Positions 29,296 through 38,234 of a stretch of 59,326 nt of DNA are shown here, one piece after another. The notes beneath the pieces were generated by a model that was not told where the DNA came from, searched no databases, and worked only from the letters and a program-made list of their open reading frames with translations. The stretch lies in NCBI RefSeq assembly GCF_900129205.1, contig NZ_FQUK01000014.1, positions 1 to 59,326 of the forward strand, written 5' to 3'. A program made the translations under genes and the position numbers. The stretch comes from Thermomonas hydrothermalis. GTDB lineage: Bacteria; Pseudomonadota; Gammaproteobacteria; Xanthomonadales; Xanthomonadaceae. Each line of letters starts with the position of its first letter. The first letter of the stretch is position 1.

Positions 29296-29571
29296 ATGAA
29301 TGAATCACAAGAAGTCATCCCAAACCATCTGGTCTGGGCCATCCTCACCACCTTGTTCTGCTGTCTTCCGCTCGGCATCGTGTCAATCGTTTATGCCGCC
29401 CGGGTGGATGGTCTGCGCGCGGCCGGTGACATTGCTGGCGCACGCGAAGCATCGCGCAAGGCGAAACTCTGGGCCATCTGGTCTGCGTTGATCGGACCTG
29501 CGCTGCTGCTGGTCTGGTTCATGTTCCTCGGCGGTCTGGCGACGCTTGGCGCACTCGCCGGCCAGAACTGA
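29296..29571 (+). CDS. CD225/dispanin-family small membrane protein
   Basis: 91 residues with two transmembrane segments (about 12-34 and 58-85) and the dispanin pattern: PNHLVWAILTTLFCCLPLGIVSIVYAARVD, then a polar loop rich in A-R-K (AREASRKAKLWA), then the second helix. This is the same superfamily as eukaryotic IFITM proteins; bacterial functions are not established. An AGGGGAA ribosome site lies seven bases before the ATG. It sits 4 bp before a DUF2752 gene, so the two probably form one unit. Confidence 0.88.
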   Translation: MNESQEVIPNHLVWAILTTLFCCLPLGIVSIVYAARVDGLRAAGDIAGAREASRKAKLWAIWSALIGPALLLVWFMFLGGLATLGALAGQN

Positions 29572-29575
29572 AGCT

Positions 29576-30010
29576 GTGGTGCGCATAGCACTCGCAACAC
29601 TTCCCCCAGCATGGCGTCAAGCCGTGCCGGGGCTTGTGCTGGCCGCAGGCGCTGCGACAGTTGCAGCTGTTCTCTGGCGACTAAACCCGTTTGCCCCCGG
29701 CAGCCCGCTTCCGCCCTGCCCCATCCATGCCCTGACCGGTCTTTACTGCCCAGGCTGTGGCAGTACCCGTTGCCTGTACGCACTGGTGCATGCCGATCTT
29801 CCACTGGCACTTGCCATGAACCCGCTGCTAGTTGTCAGCCTGCCGGCGCTCGGGCTGATGACACTCAATGCCGCAGGTTGGCGTCCACGCTGGGCAACGC
29901 CATTGTCCCGGTACCTAGCCAATCCCCGATATTGGCTCTGGACACTGCTGGGGTTTGCCGTCCTGCGCAACCTTCCTTGGTGGCCCTTCACCTGGCTTGC
30001 GCCAGGCTGA
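29576..30010 (+). CDS. DUF2752 membrane protein
   Basis: About 144 residues. Two or three hydrophobic segments flank the DUF2752 signature, a Cys-rich CPIHALTGLYCPGCGSTRC block (about 50-68). The family has no established function. The start is uncertain: GTG 29576 or the adjacent GTG 29579 fit best just after the CD225 stop, while a TTG at 29546 would overlap the CD225 gene. The gene runs to within 7 bp of convergent bioD. Confidence 0.8.
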   Translation: MVRIALATLPPAWRQAVPGLVLAAGAATVAAVLWRLNPFAPGSPLPPCPIHALTGLYCPGCGSTRCLYALVHADLPLALAMNPLLVVSLPALGLMTLNAAGWRPRWATPLSRYLANPRYWLWTLLGFAVLRNLPWWPFTWLAPG

Positions 30011-30017
30011 GCCCGCT

Positions 30018-30698
30018 TCATCCCCCCATGCTTGCCGGTATATCGAGATGCGCCGCCAACGCCTGCGGTGCTGCATCCGGCGCATACGGCAGCACACCCC
30101 AACATGGCGCCGGCAGACGGTGGCGCAGCATTGCGATGTTGTCTTCGACGCGTGCCATCGTGGGATCGACGTGCGAGCCGATCCAGCCCGCCAGGGTCAA
30201 CCCATCGGCAGCGATTGCGCGGGCGCTGAGCAGGGCGTGATTGAGGCAGCCCAGCCGCAACCCGACCACCAGCACCACCGGCAGTCGCAAGGCACGCACC
30301 AGGTCTGCCTGCATCAACGTGGCCGACAGCGGCGCCGCCCAGCCGCCCACGCCCTCCACCACCAGGGCATCGGCCTGCGCCGACAGGCGCGCATACGCGT
30401 CGAGGATCGGCGCTAGCGTCACCTCGATGCCGGCATCGCGGGCGGCCAGTTCCGGGGCCAGTGGCTGCTCCAGCGCGAATGGGTTGATGTCCGCGTAGTC
30501 GATCCCGGATTCGCCCGCCGCCTGCAGCGCCAGCGCGTCCTCGTTGCGCCAGACGCCATCGATGCGGACACAGCCACTGGCGACCGGCTTCATGCCCGCC
30601 GCACGCAGGCCGTGCGCGCGCAGCCGATACAGCAGCGCGCAGCTGGCCAGGGTCTTGCCAATGCCGGTATCGGTGCCGGTGACATAGAACGACAACAT
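30018..30698 (-). CDS. bioD: Dethiobiotin synthetase
   Basis: 226 residues. It has the P-loop GTDTGIGKT (residues 8-16), GMKPVASG, and the VVEGVGGWAAPL catalytic segment. It closes the ureido ring of 7,8-diaminopelargonate with CO2 and ATP, the penultimate step of biotin synthesis. Two ATGs are adjacent (30701 and 30698); I chose the second because GGAGG then sits five bases away rather than two. No other bio genes are near; the product biotin is needed by AccB in this same window. Confidence 0.96.
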   Translation of the reverse strand: MLSFYVTGTDTGIGKTLASCALLYRLRAHGLRAAGMKPVASGCVRIDGVWRNEDALALQAAGESGIDYADINPFALEQPLAPELAARDAGIEVTLAPILDAYARLSAQADALVVEGVGGWAAPLSATLMQADLVRALRLPVVLVVGLRLGCLNHALLSARAIAADGLTLAGWIGSHVDPTMARVEDNIAMLRHRLPAPCWGVLPYAPDAAPQALAAHLDIPASMGG

Positions 30699-30778
30699 CA
30701 TGACCTCCCTGCGGATGCGGCGTAGGCATAACAGGCGCGCATGGTAGCCCTGCCTGCCAGGGTTGCTACACTGCACGC

Positions 30779-31270
30779 ATGAGCTTTTCCTTTGCCCCAT
30801 TGACCGGCAGCAAGCCGGAACGCTACGCGCAGTTACTGGCACAGGTGCGTGCGCTGCTGCACGACGAGCGCGACCGAATCGCCAACGCCGCCAACCTGTC
30901 GGCGCTAGTGTACCACGCCCTGCCCGATCTCAACTGGGTGGGCTTCTACTTCTTCGATGGCACTGAGCTTGTGGTCGGCCCATTCCAGGGGCTGCCGGCC
31001 TGCGTGCGCATCCCGCTGGACAAAGGCGTCTGTGGCGCCGCTGCCCGCACCCGGCAGACCCAGCGGGTGGACGACGTGCACGCCTTCCCCGGCCACATCG
31101 CCTGCGATTCGGCCAGTCGCTCGGAACTGGTGGTGCCGCTGTACCGGGGCGATACGCTGATCGGCGTATTCGATCTCGACAGCCCGCTGCCAGCCCGCTT
31201 CGATGCCGACGACCAGCACGGGCTGGAAGCCGTCGCTGCGGCATTCCTGGAGTCGATCGCTTGCGCCTGA
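30779..31270 (+). CDS. msrC: Free methionine-(R)-sulfoxide reductase (GAF-domain fRMsr)
   Basis: 163 residues, a single GAF domain. The three cysteines C75, C85 and C109 have spacings of 10 and 24, the same as C84/C94/C118 of E. coli YebR, and the surrounding DKGVCGAAA and HIACDSASRSE blocks are conserved. It reduces free Met-R-sulfoxide. It diverges from bioD (80 bp between starts) and its last three codons overlap the next gene. Confidence 0.95.
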   Translation: MSFSFAPLTGSKPERYAQLLAQVRALLHDERDRIANAANLSALVYHALPDLNWVGFYFFDGTELVVGPFQGLPACVRIPLDKGVCGAAARTRQTQRVDDVHAFPGHIACDSASRSELVVPLYRGDTLIGVFDLDSPLPARFDADDQHGLEAVAAAFLESIACA

Positions 31271-31632
31271 CCCTGCGCAATATCGGCCCCAAGACCGCCA
31301 CCTGGCTGCGCATGGTGGGGGTGCATAGTGCCGAGGATCTGGCCGCGCTGGGCGCGGTGCAGACTTACGTGAAGGTGCGCCGGGCCGGCTTCAAGCCCGG
31401 CATCAACCTGCTTTACATGCTGGAAGGGGCGCTGACCGACTGCCACTGGCAGCAAATCCCGGAACACCGCCGGGCCGAACTGGTGCAAGCGGCCGAGGAG
31501 GCACTTGCCCAGCTGCCACCACCACGCGGGCGACCAGCCGCGGCACCCGTCACCACCACCTATCACGACGAACCCACCGCGCCCACCTTCACGCTGTTCG
31601 ATGACGAGCACGCTGGCGACACCGACGCTTGA
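31261..31632 (+). CDS. Stand-alone TfoX C-terminal domain protein
   Basis: 123 residues. The first about 80 match the TfoX/Sxy C-terminal domain (LTLRNIGPKTATWLRMVGVHSAEDLAALGAVQTY), a helical-hairpin fold related to DNA-binding HhH units; the rest is a Pro/Ala-rich tail. The TfoX N-domain is missing. The likely start is TTG 31261, which overlaps the msrC stop by 10 nt; ATG 31312 would cut the domain. Translational coupling to msrC is likely; a competence role is not demonstrated. Confidence 0.82.
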   Translation: MRLTLRNIGPKTATWLRMVGVHSAEDLAALGAVQTYVKVRRAGFKPGINLLYMLEGALTDCHWQQIPEHRRAELVQAAEEALAQLPPPRGRPAAAPVTTTYHDEPTAPTFTLFDDEHAGDTDA

Positions 31633-31680
31633 TCCAGGACAAGCGAACCCAGCGGCCAACCCGCTACACTAAGCGCGCTT

Positions 31681-31876
31681 GAGGTGACCCGGTGGCAACG
31701 CCGCCGGGTTGAAACGGGAAGCCGGTGACGAGGCGCACATGCGCCCCCAGTCCGGCGCTGCCCCCGCAACGGTAAGTGCGACCACGCCAGCATCGGCCAC
31801 TGTGCATCCGCATGGGAAGGCGCTGGCAGGGCTCAGTTCGACCCTGGGCCGCGCGCAAGCCCGGAGACCGGCCTTA
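31681..31876 (+). promoter_or_regulatory. Cobalamin (adenosylcobalamin) riboswitch
   Basis: Conserved landmarks occur in the known order: GAAACGGGAAGCCGGTG (31711-31727), GCTGCCCCCGCAACGGTAAG (about 31758-31776), GGCCACTG followed by GGGAAGGC (about 31796-31821), and the B12-box-like segment with GGAGACCGGCC (to 31873). These are the diagnostic cobalamin-aptamer blocks. It lies in the 381-bp gap before the BtuB-type receptor. A TACACT (31665-31670) just upstream could be its -10 element. Binding of B12 is expected to repress the receptor. Confidence 0.95.
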
Positions 31877-31980
31877 AGCATGACTGGTGGCGATGCGGAG
31901 GGCGTCGCACGGCCCGTGCGTGCGCTCGCACGCCCTGTCCGTGGCAACTCCCCCGCTTGGCCATTGCCCTTCACTTCAAG

Positions 31981-32000
31981 GGCGCGCGGGCGTGCGCGCC
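31981..32000 (+). promoter_or_regulatory. Hairpin abutting the btuB ribosome site (candidate riboswitch output)
   Basis: GGCGCGC (31981-31987) pairs perfectly with GCGCGCC (31994-32000) around a 6-nt loop, immediately before GGAG (32001-32004) and the ATG at 32014. No terminator-like T-run follows, so control of translation rather than transcription is suggested. The alternative pairing with the aptamer was not worked out. Confidence 0.5.
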
Positions 32001-32013
32001 GGAGTTTGACTTC

Positions 32014-33921
32014 ATGAAACCTGCTGTCCTGTATCCGCTGTCTGTTGCCCCTCTTGCACTGGCGCTGGCTGCGGCGCTGCCGCTGTCGGCCCGTGCCGAC
32101 GATGCCAAGACCTTGGATCGCCTCATCGTCACTGCCACCCGCACCCCGATCAGCGTGGACGACGCGCTGGCCGCCGTGGAGGTGATCGATCGTGCCGAGA
32201 TCGACGCCAGCAGCGCCCACTCGCTGCCGGAACTGCTGCGCGGCCGCGCCGGCATCACCCTCGTCAACCAGGGCGGGCTGGGCAAGCTGAGCACCCTGTT
32301 CATGCGCGGCACCGAGTCCGACCACACCCTGGTGCTGGTGGACGGCGTGCGGATCGGCTCGCCCACCTCCGGGCTGGCATCGCTGCAGGACATCCCGCTG
32401 GCACTGATCGACCACATCGAGATCGTGCGTGGGCCGCGCTCCTCGCTGTATGGCGCCGATGCCATCGGCGGCGTGATCCAGATCTTCACCCGCCGCGGCG
32501 AAGGCCAGGGCGAACAGGCGCGCGCCCGCATCGCCGCCGGCAGCCATGGCCTGCGCGAAGCCTCCGCCGGCATTGACCTGCGCGGTGCACGCGGTGGGGT
32601 GGGCGTGGACATGGCCTACCAGCGCACCGACGGCATCAATGCCTGCTCCGGGTTCTACGATCCGCTCACCTGGCAGGGCGCCGGCTGCTTCATCGTGCCG
32701 GGCACCCACCTCGACCGCGACGGCTACCGCAACCGCAGTGCCAGCCTGCGCGCCGATTTCGCCCCGGCCGACGGTTGGCAGCTGGACGCCCACGCCTTCC
32801 GCGCCGAAGGCCACAACGACTACGACGGCGATTACGTGGACAACTCCGACATCGTCCAGCAGGTGGTCGCCGGCAGCGCACGCTGGATCCCGATGCAGGA
32901 CGTCCAGATCAGCCTGCGCCTCGGTCGCAATCTGGACGATTCGCGCAACTACCTCGGCAAGGTGTTCAGCAACCGCTTTGCCACCTGGCGTGACAACGCC
33001 AGCCTGCAAGGCGACATCGGCGTGGCGGAACATCAGCAGCTGAGCGTCGGTTTCGACTGGCTGCGCGATGCCGCCAATGTCAGCGATCCGTGGGCACCGT
33101 TCTCGGCCCGGCGCGGCAATCGCGGCGTGTTCGCCGAGTATCTGGGCCAGTTTGGCGCGGCCGACGCCCGCCAGCACGTGCAGTTCAGCCTGCGCCATGA
33201 CGACAACGACCAGTTCGGCGGCCACACCACCGGCACGCTGGCCTGGGGCATGACGCTGCCCGCCGGCTGGCGGGTGAGCGCCAGCCACGGCACCGCGTTC
33301 AAGGCGCCCACCTTCAACGAGCTGTATTACCCCGGCTTCAGCAACCCGCTGCTGCGCCCGGAAGTCGCGCGCAGCAGCGAGCTTGAACTGGCGCGCAGCG
33401 GCGCCGGCTGGCAGGTGCAGGCCAATGCCTACCAGACCCGCGTGCGTGACCTGATCGCCTACGATGCCACGCTGGGCAAGCCCGGCAACCTGGACAGCGC
33501 GCGCATCCGCGGCCTGGAGTTGACCGGCGAATGGCAGCAGGACGACTGGACCGCGCGCGGTCAGCTGGGCTGGCTGCAGACCCGCAACGAGAGCGCCGGC
33601 GCCAACCATGGCAAGACCCTGCCGCGTCGCCCCGGGCGCAGCGCCCGGCTGACGCTCGAACGTCGCCTCGGCGATGTCACCGTCGGTGTCACCGGCATTG
33701 CCGAGGCTGCCCGCTGGGACGACGTCGCCAATACCCTGCGGGTAGGCGGCTACGGCACGCTGGACGCACGCGTGGCATGGCGCTTTGCGCCCGGCTGGAC
33801 GCTGCAGGCCAATGTCAGCAATGCGCTCGACAAGCGCTACGAAACCAGCGCCTGGTACAACCAGCCCGGCCGCGAGTACACGCTCAGCCTGCGCTGGCAG
33901 CCCGCAGACGCCGGCCGCTGA
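32014..33921 (+). CDS. btuB: TonB-dependent vitamin B12 receptor (BtuB-type)
   Basis: 635 residues. Signal peptide (cut after SARA), then a TonB-box-like LDRLIVTATRTP, a plug domain (VDGVRIGSPTSG, SLQDIPLALIDHIEIVRGPRSSLYGADAIGGVIQIFTRR), and a 22-strand barrel closing with the terminal aromatic-type strand YTLSLRWQP. The cobalamin riboswitch directly upstream supports B12 as substrate rather than iron-siderophores. The start at ATG 32014 has GGAG nine bases away; an upstream in-frame ATG lies within the leader. No btuCDF genes are in the window. Confidence 0.95.
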   Translation: MKPAVLYPLSVAPLALALAAALPLSARADDAKTLDRLIVTATRTPISVDDALAAVEVIDRAEIDASSAHSLPELLRGRAGITLVNQGGLGKLSTLFMRGTESDHTLVLVDGVRIGSPTSGLASLQDIPLALIDHIEIVRGPRSSLYGADAIGGVIQIFTRRGEGQGEQARARIAAGSHGLREASAGIDLRGARGGVGVDMAYQRTDGINACSGFYDPLTWQGAGCFIVPGTHLDRDGYRNRSASLRADFAPADGWQLDAHAFRAEGHNDYDGDYVDNSDIVQQVVAGSARWIPMQDVQISLRLGRNLDDSRNYLGKVFSNRFATWRDNASLQGDIGVAEHQQLSVGFDWLRDAANVSDPWAPFSARRGNRGVFAEYLGQFGAADARQHVQFSLRHDDNDQFGGHTTGTLAWGMTLPAGWRVSASHGTAFKAPTFNELYYPGFSNPLLRPEVARSSELELARSGAGWQVQANAYQTRVRDLIAYDATLGKPGNLDSARIRGLELTGEWQQDDWTARGQLGWLQTRNESAGANHGKTLPRRPGRSARLTLERRLGDVTVGVTGIAEAARWDDVANTLRVGGYGTLDARVAWRFAPGWTLQANVSNALDKRYETSAWYNQPGREYTLSLRWQPADAGR

Positions 33922-33935
33922 CCCAACGGCGAGCC

Positions 33936-33977
33936 GCCCCGTGCCGCCTTGGCAAACCACCGCCATCGGCGCGGGGC
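33936..33977. terminator. Likely bidirectional terminator between btuB and the GGDEF-EAL gene
   Basis: An 11-bp stem (33936-33946 with 33967-33977, one G-U-type mismatch) with a 20-nt loop lies in the 68-bp gap between two convergent stops. There is no clear T-run on either side. Confidence 0.4.
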
Positions 33978-33989
33978 CAGTTCAGACAC

Positions 33990-36122
33990 TCAACTTTGCG
34001 ATGCGCTGGCCGTGCCCTGCTCGGCCAGCCGCTTGCAGGCACGCAGCAAATCGCGGCATTCCGGCGCGGCCAGCGGCTTGAAGAACAGATACCCCTGCGC
34101 CTGGTCGCAGCCTGCCTCGCGCAACTGCACGAACTGCTCCTGGGTTTCCACCCCTTCAGCCACCACCTTCAGGCCCATGCCATGCGCCAGGACGATGATG
34201 GTGGCGACGATGGCCGCGCCATCCTCGCTGGCCGTCATATCGGTGACGAAGGTGCGGTCGATCTTCAGGCAGTTCAGCGGCAGCTTCTTCAGATAGGCCA
34301 GCGAGGAATAACCAGTGCCAAAGTCGTCGATGGCGATGCGCACACCCAGCCGCTGCAGATCGGTCAGCGCCACGGCGGCGGCCGGCAGATCATCCATCAG
34401 CGCCGACTCGGTGATTTCCAGTTCCAGATCCTGCGGCTTTAAGCCGTTGTCGCGCAGCGCCCGGCTGACCTCCTCGGCGACATCCCGCTGGCGGAACTGG
34501 CGTGCTGACAGGTTCACGGCCATGGTGCCAGTCGGCAGCCCTTCGTCACGCCACTGGCGTAACTGGCGGCAGGCTTCACGCAGCACCCAGTCGCCGATCG
34601 ACAGGATCAGCCCGGTACGTTCGGCCACCGGAATGAACTCATCCGGGCGGACCGAACCCAGCTCGGCGCTCTGCCAGCGCAGCAGCGCCTCCCAGCCGGA
34701 CAGACGGCCGGTGCCGATGTCCCACTTGGGCTGGTAATGCAGAGCCAGCTCGCCGCGCTCGATGGCGACGCGCAAGCCAGCCTCCAGCCGGGCCGTGCGA
34801 CGGAAAGCCTGCTCCAGCGCATCGTCGAACGCCGCCACGCTGCCGCGCCCGGCCTGCTTGGCTTGTTTGAGCGCCAGATCAGCCTGACTCAGCACGGTAC
34901 TGACCGTGCGCGCCTGCTGCGCATAGCTCACCACCCCGATGCTGGCATTGATGCCAATCCGGTCCTCACCCAGCTCGAACTCACGTGCCAGTGCCGCCTG
35001 CAGGGTCTGCGCGACCTGCTGCGCCTGGGCCAGGGTAGTCTCGGGCAACTGCACCAAAAACTCATCTCCGCTCAACCGGGCCAGATAGGCCGATGGCGGC
35101 AAAGCCGCACGCAGTCGTGCAGCAACCGCTGTCAGCAGGCGATCACCCTGGGCATGCCCGAGGGTGTCGTTGACGGTCTGGAGGTGATCCAGATCCAGCA
35201 GCAACACCGCACCCGGCCGCTGCGGCTGGCTGCCTTGGCCAAGCTGCGCCTGCAGCCACTCCAGCGCGGCGCTGCGATTGGGCAGACCGGTCAGCACGTC
35301 ATGGGTGAGCAGATACTGCATCCGCTCGAACGGGCGACGCAGCGCTTCGACATGGATCGCCCGGTACAGGTAGTAGTAGGCGGCCACCTTGTAGGCATGC
35401 CCGAGCAAGTTGGGCAGGCTCAAAATCTCCCGGTACAGGGTAAAGAACAGTTCGCTTGCGGCCATCAGCAGCAGCGCCAGCAGCAGGCTGCCGGGCTCGG
35501 CCCCGGTCAACGTCCGCCAACGCAGTACCAGCACCAGCGCAGCCAGCAGGAACAGGCCGCACACGCCCCACTCCAGACCGATCTTCAGCGTCGTCAGCCC
35601 CAGCCCCGGCTGGTACATCGCTGCAATCCGCTCCGGCGTGGTCAGCGGCCACCAGGCCAGTGCCAGCGCCAAGGCCAGCACGCATAGGAACCAGGCCATC
35701 CGCCAGGTCCGTGCCGGCGCCGGCCGCTCGGCCAGACCGACGAACGCCAGCAACCCCAGCGCCGAGAAATAACGGGCCAATAGCCACAGCAGGATGGTCT
35801 TCTGCGGCGAGTTGGGGCCGAGCAGGTCGGGCATGCCGGCGTAGGCCAGCAAATGCAGCAGGTCCAGCACGGCAACCGCAAGGAACGCCCCGCCCAGCTC
35901 CATCGCCCGGCTGGAACGCTGGATGCCGGCTACGGTGGCACCAGTGACGAACACCAGCATGGCCACGGCCACCGCCACGGTTTCCAGCAACGAATGCAGC
36001 GCCAGAAACGACGACTGCGGCAGCACCCACTGGTTGGCCGGCTGCTGTTGCCAGAGCAGCAGCGGCACCGCCAGCACCAGCAGCACACTGCCGAGCACAT
36101 GACGGAACGTGGGCCTGAGCAT
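33990..36122 (-). CDS. MASE3-GGDEF-EAL c-di-GMP signalling protein
   Basis: 710 residues. An N-terminal membrane region of about eight helices (1-265) resembling MASE3 is followed by a GGDEF domain with SGDEF (351-355) and no R-x-x-D I-site before it. The C-terminal EAL domain has E478-A-L-L-R-W, the NLSARQF, ELEITES, DDFGTGYSSL, KIDRTFV and EGVET segments, so phosphodiesterase activity is likely, while cyclase activity is uncertain. I chose ATG 36122 for its AGGAGGAG four bases upstream. It counterbalances the diguanylate cyclase elsewhere in the window. Confidence 0.9.
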   Translation of the reverse strand: MLRPTFRHVLGSVLLVLAVPLLLWQQQPANQWVLPQSSFLALHSLLETVAVAVAMLVFVTGATVAGIQRSSRAMELGGAFLAVAVLDLLHLLAYAGMPDLLGPNSPQKTILLWLLARYFSALGLLAFVGLAERPAPARTWRMAWFLCVLALALALAWWPLTTPERIAAMYQPGLGLTTLKIGLEWGVCGLFLLAALVLVLRWRTLTGAEPGSLLLALLLMAASELFFTLYREILSLPNLLGHAYKVAAYYYLYRAIHVEALRRPFERMQYLLTHDVLTGLPNRSAALEWLQAQLGQGSQPQRPGAVLLLDLDHLQTVNDTLGHAQGDRLLTAVAARLRAALPPSAYLARLSGDEFLVQLPETTLAQAQQVAQTLQAALAREFELGEDRIGINASIGVVSYAQQARTVSTVLSQADLALKQAKQAGRGSVAAFDDALEQAFRRTARLEAGLRVAIERGELALHYQPKWDIGTGRLSGWEALLRWQSAELGSVRPDEFIPVAERTGLILSIGDWVLREACRQLRQWRDEGLPTGTMAVNLSARQFRQRDVAEEVSRALRDNGLKPQDLELEITESALMDDLPAAAVALTDLQRLGVRIAIDDFGTGYSSLAYLKKLPLNCLKIDRTFVTDMTASEDGAAIVATIIVLAHGMGLKVVAEGVETQEQFVQLREAGCDQAQGYLFFKPLAAPECRDLLRACKRLAEQGTASASQS

Positions 36123-36294
36123 CAGTCTCCTCCTCGAAGGCAACGGCATTCCCGGCAGCGCGGCGGCGGCTGCCGGCCTGGCGTACCGCTTGCCCATCGT
36201 AAGGAATCTTCGCGCACTTTGGAGATGCCCGTCGGCCCGGATGCCCTGGGCTGTCACCACCCGGCAGGCGTTGCCCAGGGCTGTCCGCCCGCGG

Positions 36295-38130
36295 TCATTC
36301 CACCGTCACCGCCTTGGCCAGATTACGCGGCTTGTCCACGTCGGTGCCGCGCGCCAGCGCGGTGTGGTAGGCCAGCAACTGCACCGGGATCGCATGCACG
36401 ATCGGCGACAGCAGCCCGACATGGCGCGGGGTGCGGATCACGTGGACGCCCTCGGACTCGGTGAAGCTGCTGTCGGCATCGGCGAACACATACATCTGAC
36501 CACCGCGCGCACGCACTTCCTGGATGTTGGACTTCACCTTCTCCAGCAGTGCGTCGTTCGGCGCGATCACCACCACCGGCATCTGCGCATCCACCAGCGC
36601 CAGCGGGCCATGCTTGAGCTCGCCGGCCGGGTAGCCTTCGGCGTGGATGTAGGAGATTTCCTTGAGCTTGAGCGCACCTTCCAGGGCGATCGGGTAATGC
36701 GTGCCACGCCCCAGGAACAACGCGTGCTGATACGGCGCGAATGCCGACGCCCAGGCAGCGATCTGCGGCTCCAGGTTGAGCGCGTGCTGGACACTGCCGG
36801 GCAGATGACACAGATCGTCCAGCAGGGCCGCCGCGTGTGCATCATCCACCTGTCCACGCAGCCGACCCAACGTCACCGCCAGGGCAAACAACGCCACCAG
36901 CTGGGTGGTGAAGGCTTTGGTCGAGGCCACGCCGATCTCGGCACCGGCGCGGGTGTAGAACACCAGCCTGCTGGCGCGCGGGATGGCGGACTCTGGTACG
37001 TTGCAGATCGACAGTGTTTTGTCCTGCCCCTGCGCCTTGGCGTACTTCAGCGCCTCCATCGTGTCCAGGGTTTCGCCGGACTGGGAGATAGTGACGATCA
37101 ACTGCTGCGGGTGGCCCACCACCTTGCGATAGCGGTACTCGCTGGCGATCTCCACGGCGCAGGGAATGCCAGCAAGCGCCTCGATCCAATAGCGTGCGGT
37201 CAACCCGGCGTAATAGCTGGTGCCGCAGGCCAGGATCTGCACCGATGCCACATCCGCCAGCACCGCTTCGGCCTCATCGCCAAACAGCGACGGCACAAAA
37301 TCACCCGCATCGAGGATGCCTTCGGCGGTATCGCTGATCGCGCGCGGCTGCTCGTGGATTTCCTTCTGCATGAAATGCCGGTACGGGCCCAACTCCAGCG
37401 CGGCCAGCGACACGTCGGAGACGTGCACATCGCGTGTCACCGGCCGGTCACTGGCATCGAACACCTGCACCGAATCGCGGGTCAGGGCCACAGTGTCGCC
37501 CTCTTCCAGGTAGATCACCCGGCGGGTGGCAGAGACGATGGCAGACACATCCGAGGCAACGAAGTGCTCGCCCTCACCCAACCCCACCAGCAGCGGGCAG
37601 CCCATGCGCGCGGCCACCAACATATCTGGTTCACGCCGGTCGATCACCGCCAGCGCATAGGCGCCGTGCAGTTCCTTCACCGCCTGCTGCAAGGCCGCAA
37701 GCAGGCTGGCACCCTGGGCGCGGTAGTGGTGGATCAGATGGGCGATCACCTCGGTGTCGGTCTGCGACTCGAACACATAGCCCAGCGCACGCAGGCGTTC
37801 GCGCTGCTGCTCGTGGTTTTCGATGATGCCGTTGTGCACCAGCGCCAGCTCGCCGTGGCTGATGTGCGGATGGGCATTGGCCTCGGTGACACCCCCATGC
37901 GTGGCCCAGCGGGTGTGACCGATGCCCAGCCTCGCCGGCCCCAAGCCTTCTGCGACGGCCGCTGCTTCCATCTCCGCCACCCGACCGGTGCGCCGCACCC
38001 GCCGCACCGCATCGCCCACCACCACCGCGACGCCGGCGGAGTCGTAGCCGCGGTATTCCAGCCGCTTGAGGCCATCCACCAGCACAGGCACCACGTCACG
38101 GTTGGCGATGGCACCGACGATTCCACACAT
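36295..38130 (-). CDS. glmS: Glutamine-fructose-6-phosphate aminotransferase (isomerizing)
   Basis: 611 residues. It starts MCGIVGA, the Ntn glutaminase with catalytic Cys2, and includes [19 protein letters not shown]. Two SIS sugar-isomerase domains follow ([21 protein letters not shown]-type helices), ending LAKAVTVE. It makes glucosamine-6-phosphate, the entry to UDP-GlcNAc for peptidoglycan and LPS. glmU lies 104 bp upstream on the same strand. I saw no GlmS ribozyme or GlmY/Z-like site in the gap. Confidence 0.98.
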   Translation of the reverse strand: MCGIVGAIANRDVVPVLVDGLKRLEYRGYDSAGVAVVVGDAVRRVRRTGRVAEMEAAAVAEGLGPARLGIGHTRWATHGGVTEANAHPHISHGELALVHNGIIENHEQQRERLRALGYVFESQTDTEVIAHLIHHYRAQGASLLAALQQAVKELHGAYALAVIDRREPDMLVAARMGCPLLVGLGEGEHFVASDVSAIVSATRRVIYLEEGDTVALTRDSVQVFDASDRPVTRDVHVSDVSLAALELGPYRHFMQKEIHEQPRAISDTAEGILDAGDFVPSLFGDEAEAVLADVASVQILACGTSYYAGLTARYWIEALAGIPCAVEIASEYRYRKVVGHPQQLIVTISQSGETLDTMEALKYAKAQGQDKTLSICNVPESAIPRASRLVFYTRAGAEIGVASTKAFTTQLVALFALAVTLGRLRGQVDDAHAAALLDDLCHLPGSVQHALNLEPQIAAWASAFAPYQHALFLGRGTHYPIALEGALKLKEISYIHAEGYPAGELKHGPLALVDAQMPVVVIAPNDALLEKVKSNIQEVRARGGQMYVFADADSSFTESEGVHVIRTPRHVGLLSPIVHAIPVQLLAYHTALARGTDVDKPRNLAKAVTVE

Positions 38131-38234
38131 GCACGATTCTCCTTTCAGACGACTGAAGTTTTTGCGGGACGGTCAGCATTCAACGCGATATTCATGCCGC
38201 TTCCGGCTGCGCTGCGCGCAATGCGGACATTGCA

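Noticed and set aside
31669..33966. A 765-codon minus-strand frame opposite btuB and the riboswitch
   Set aside because: It runs through the aptamer and the receptor gene, both strongly supported on the plus strand.
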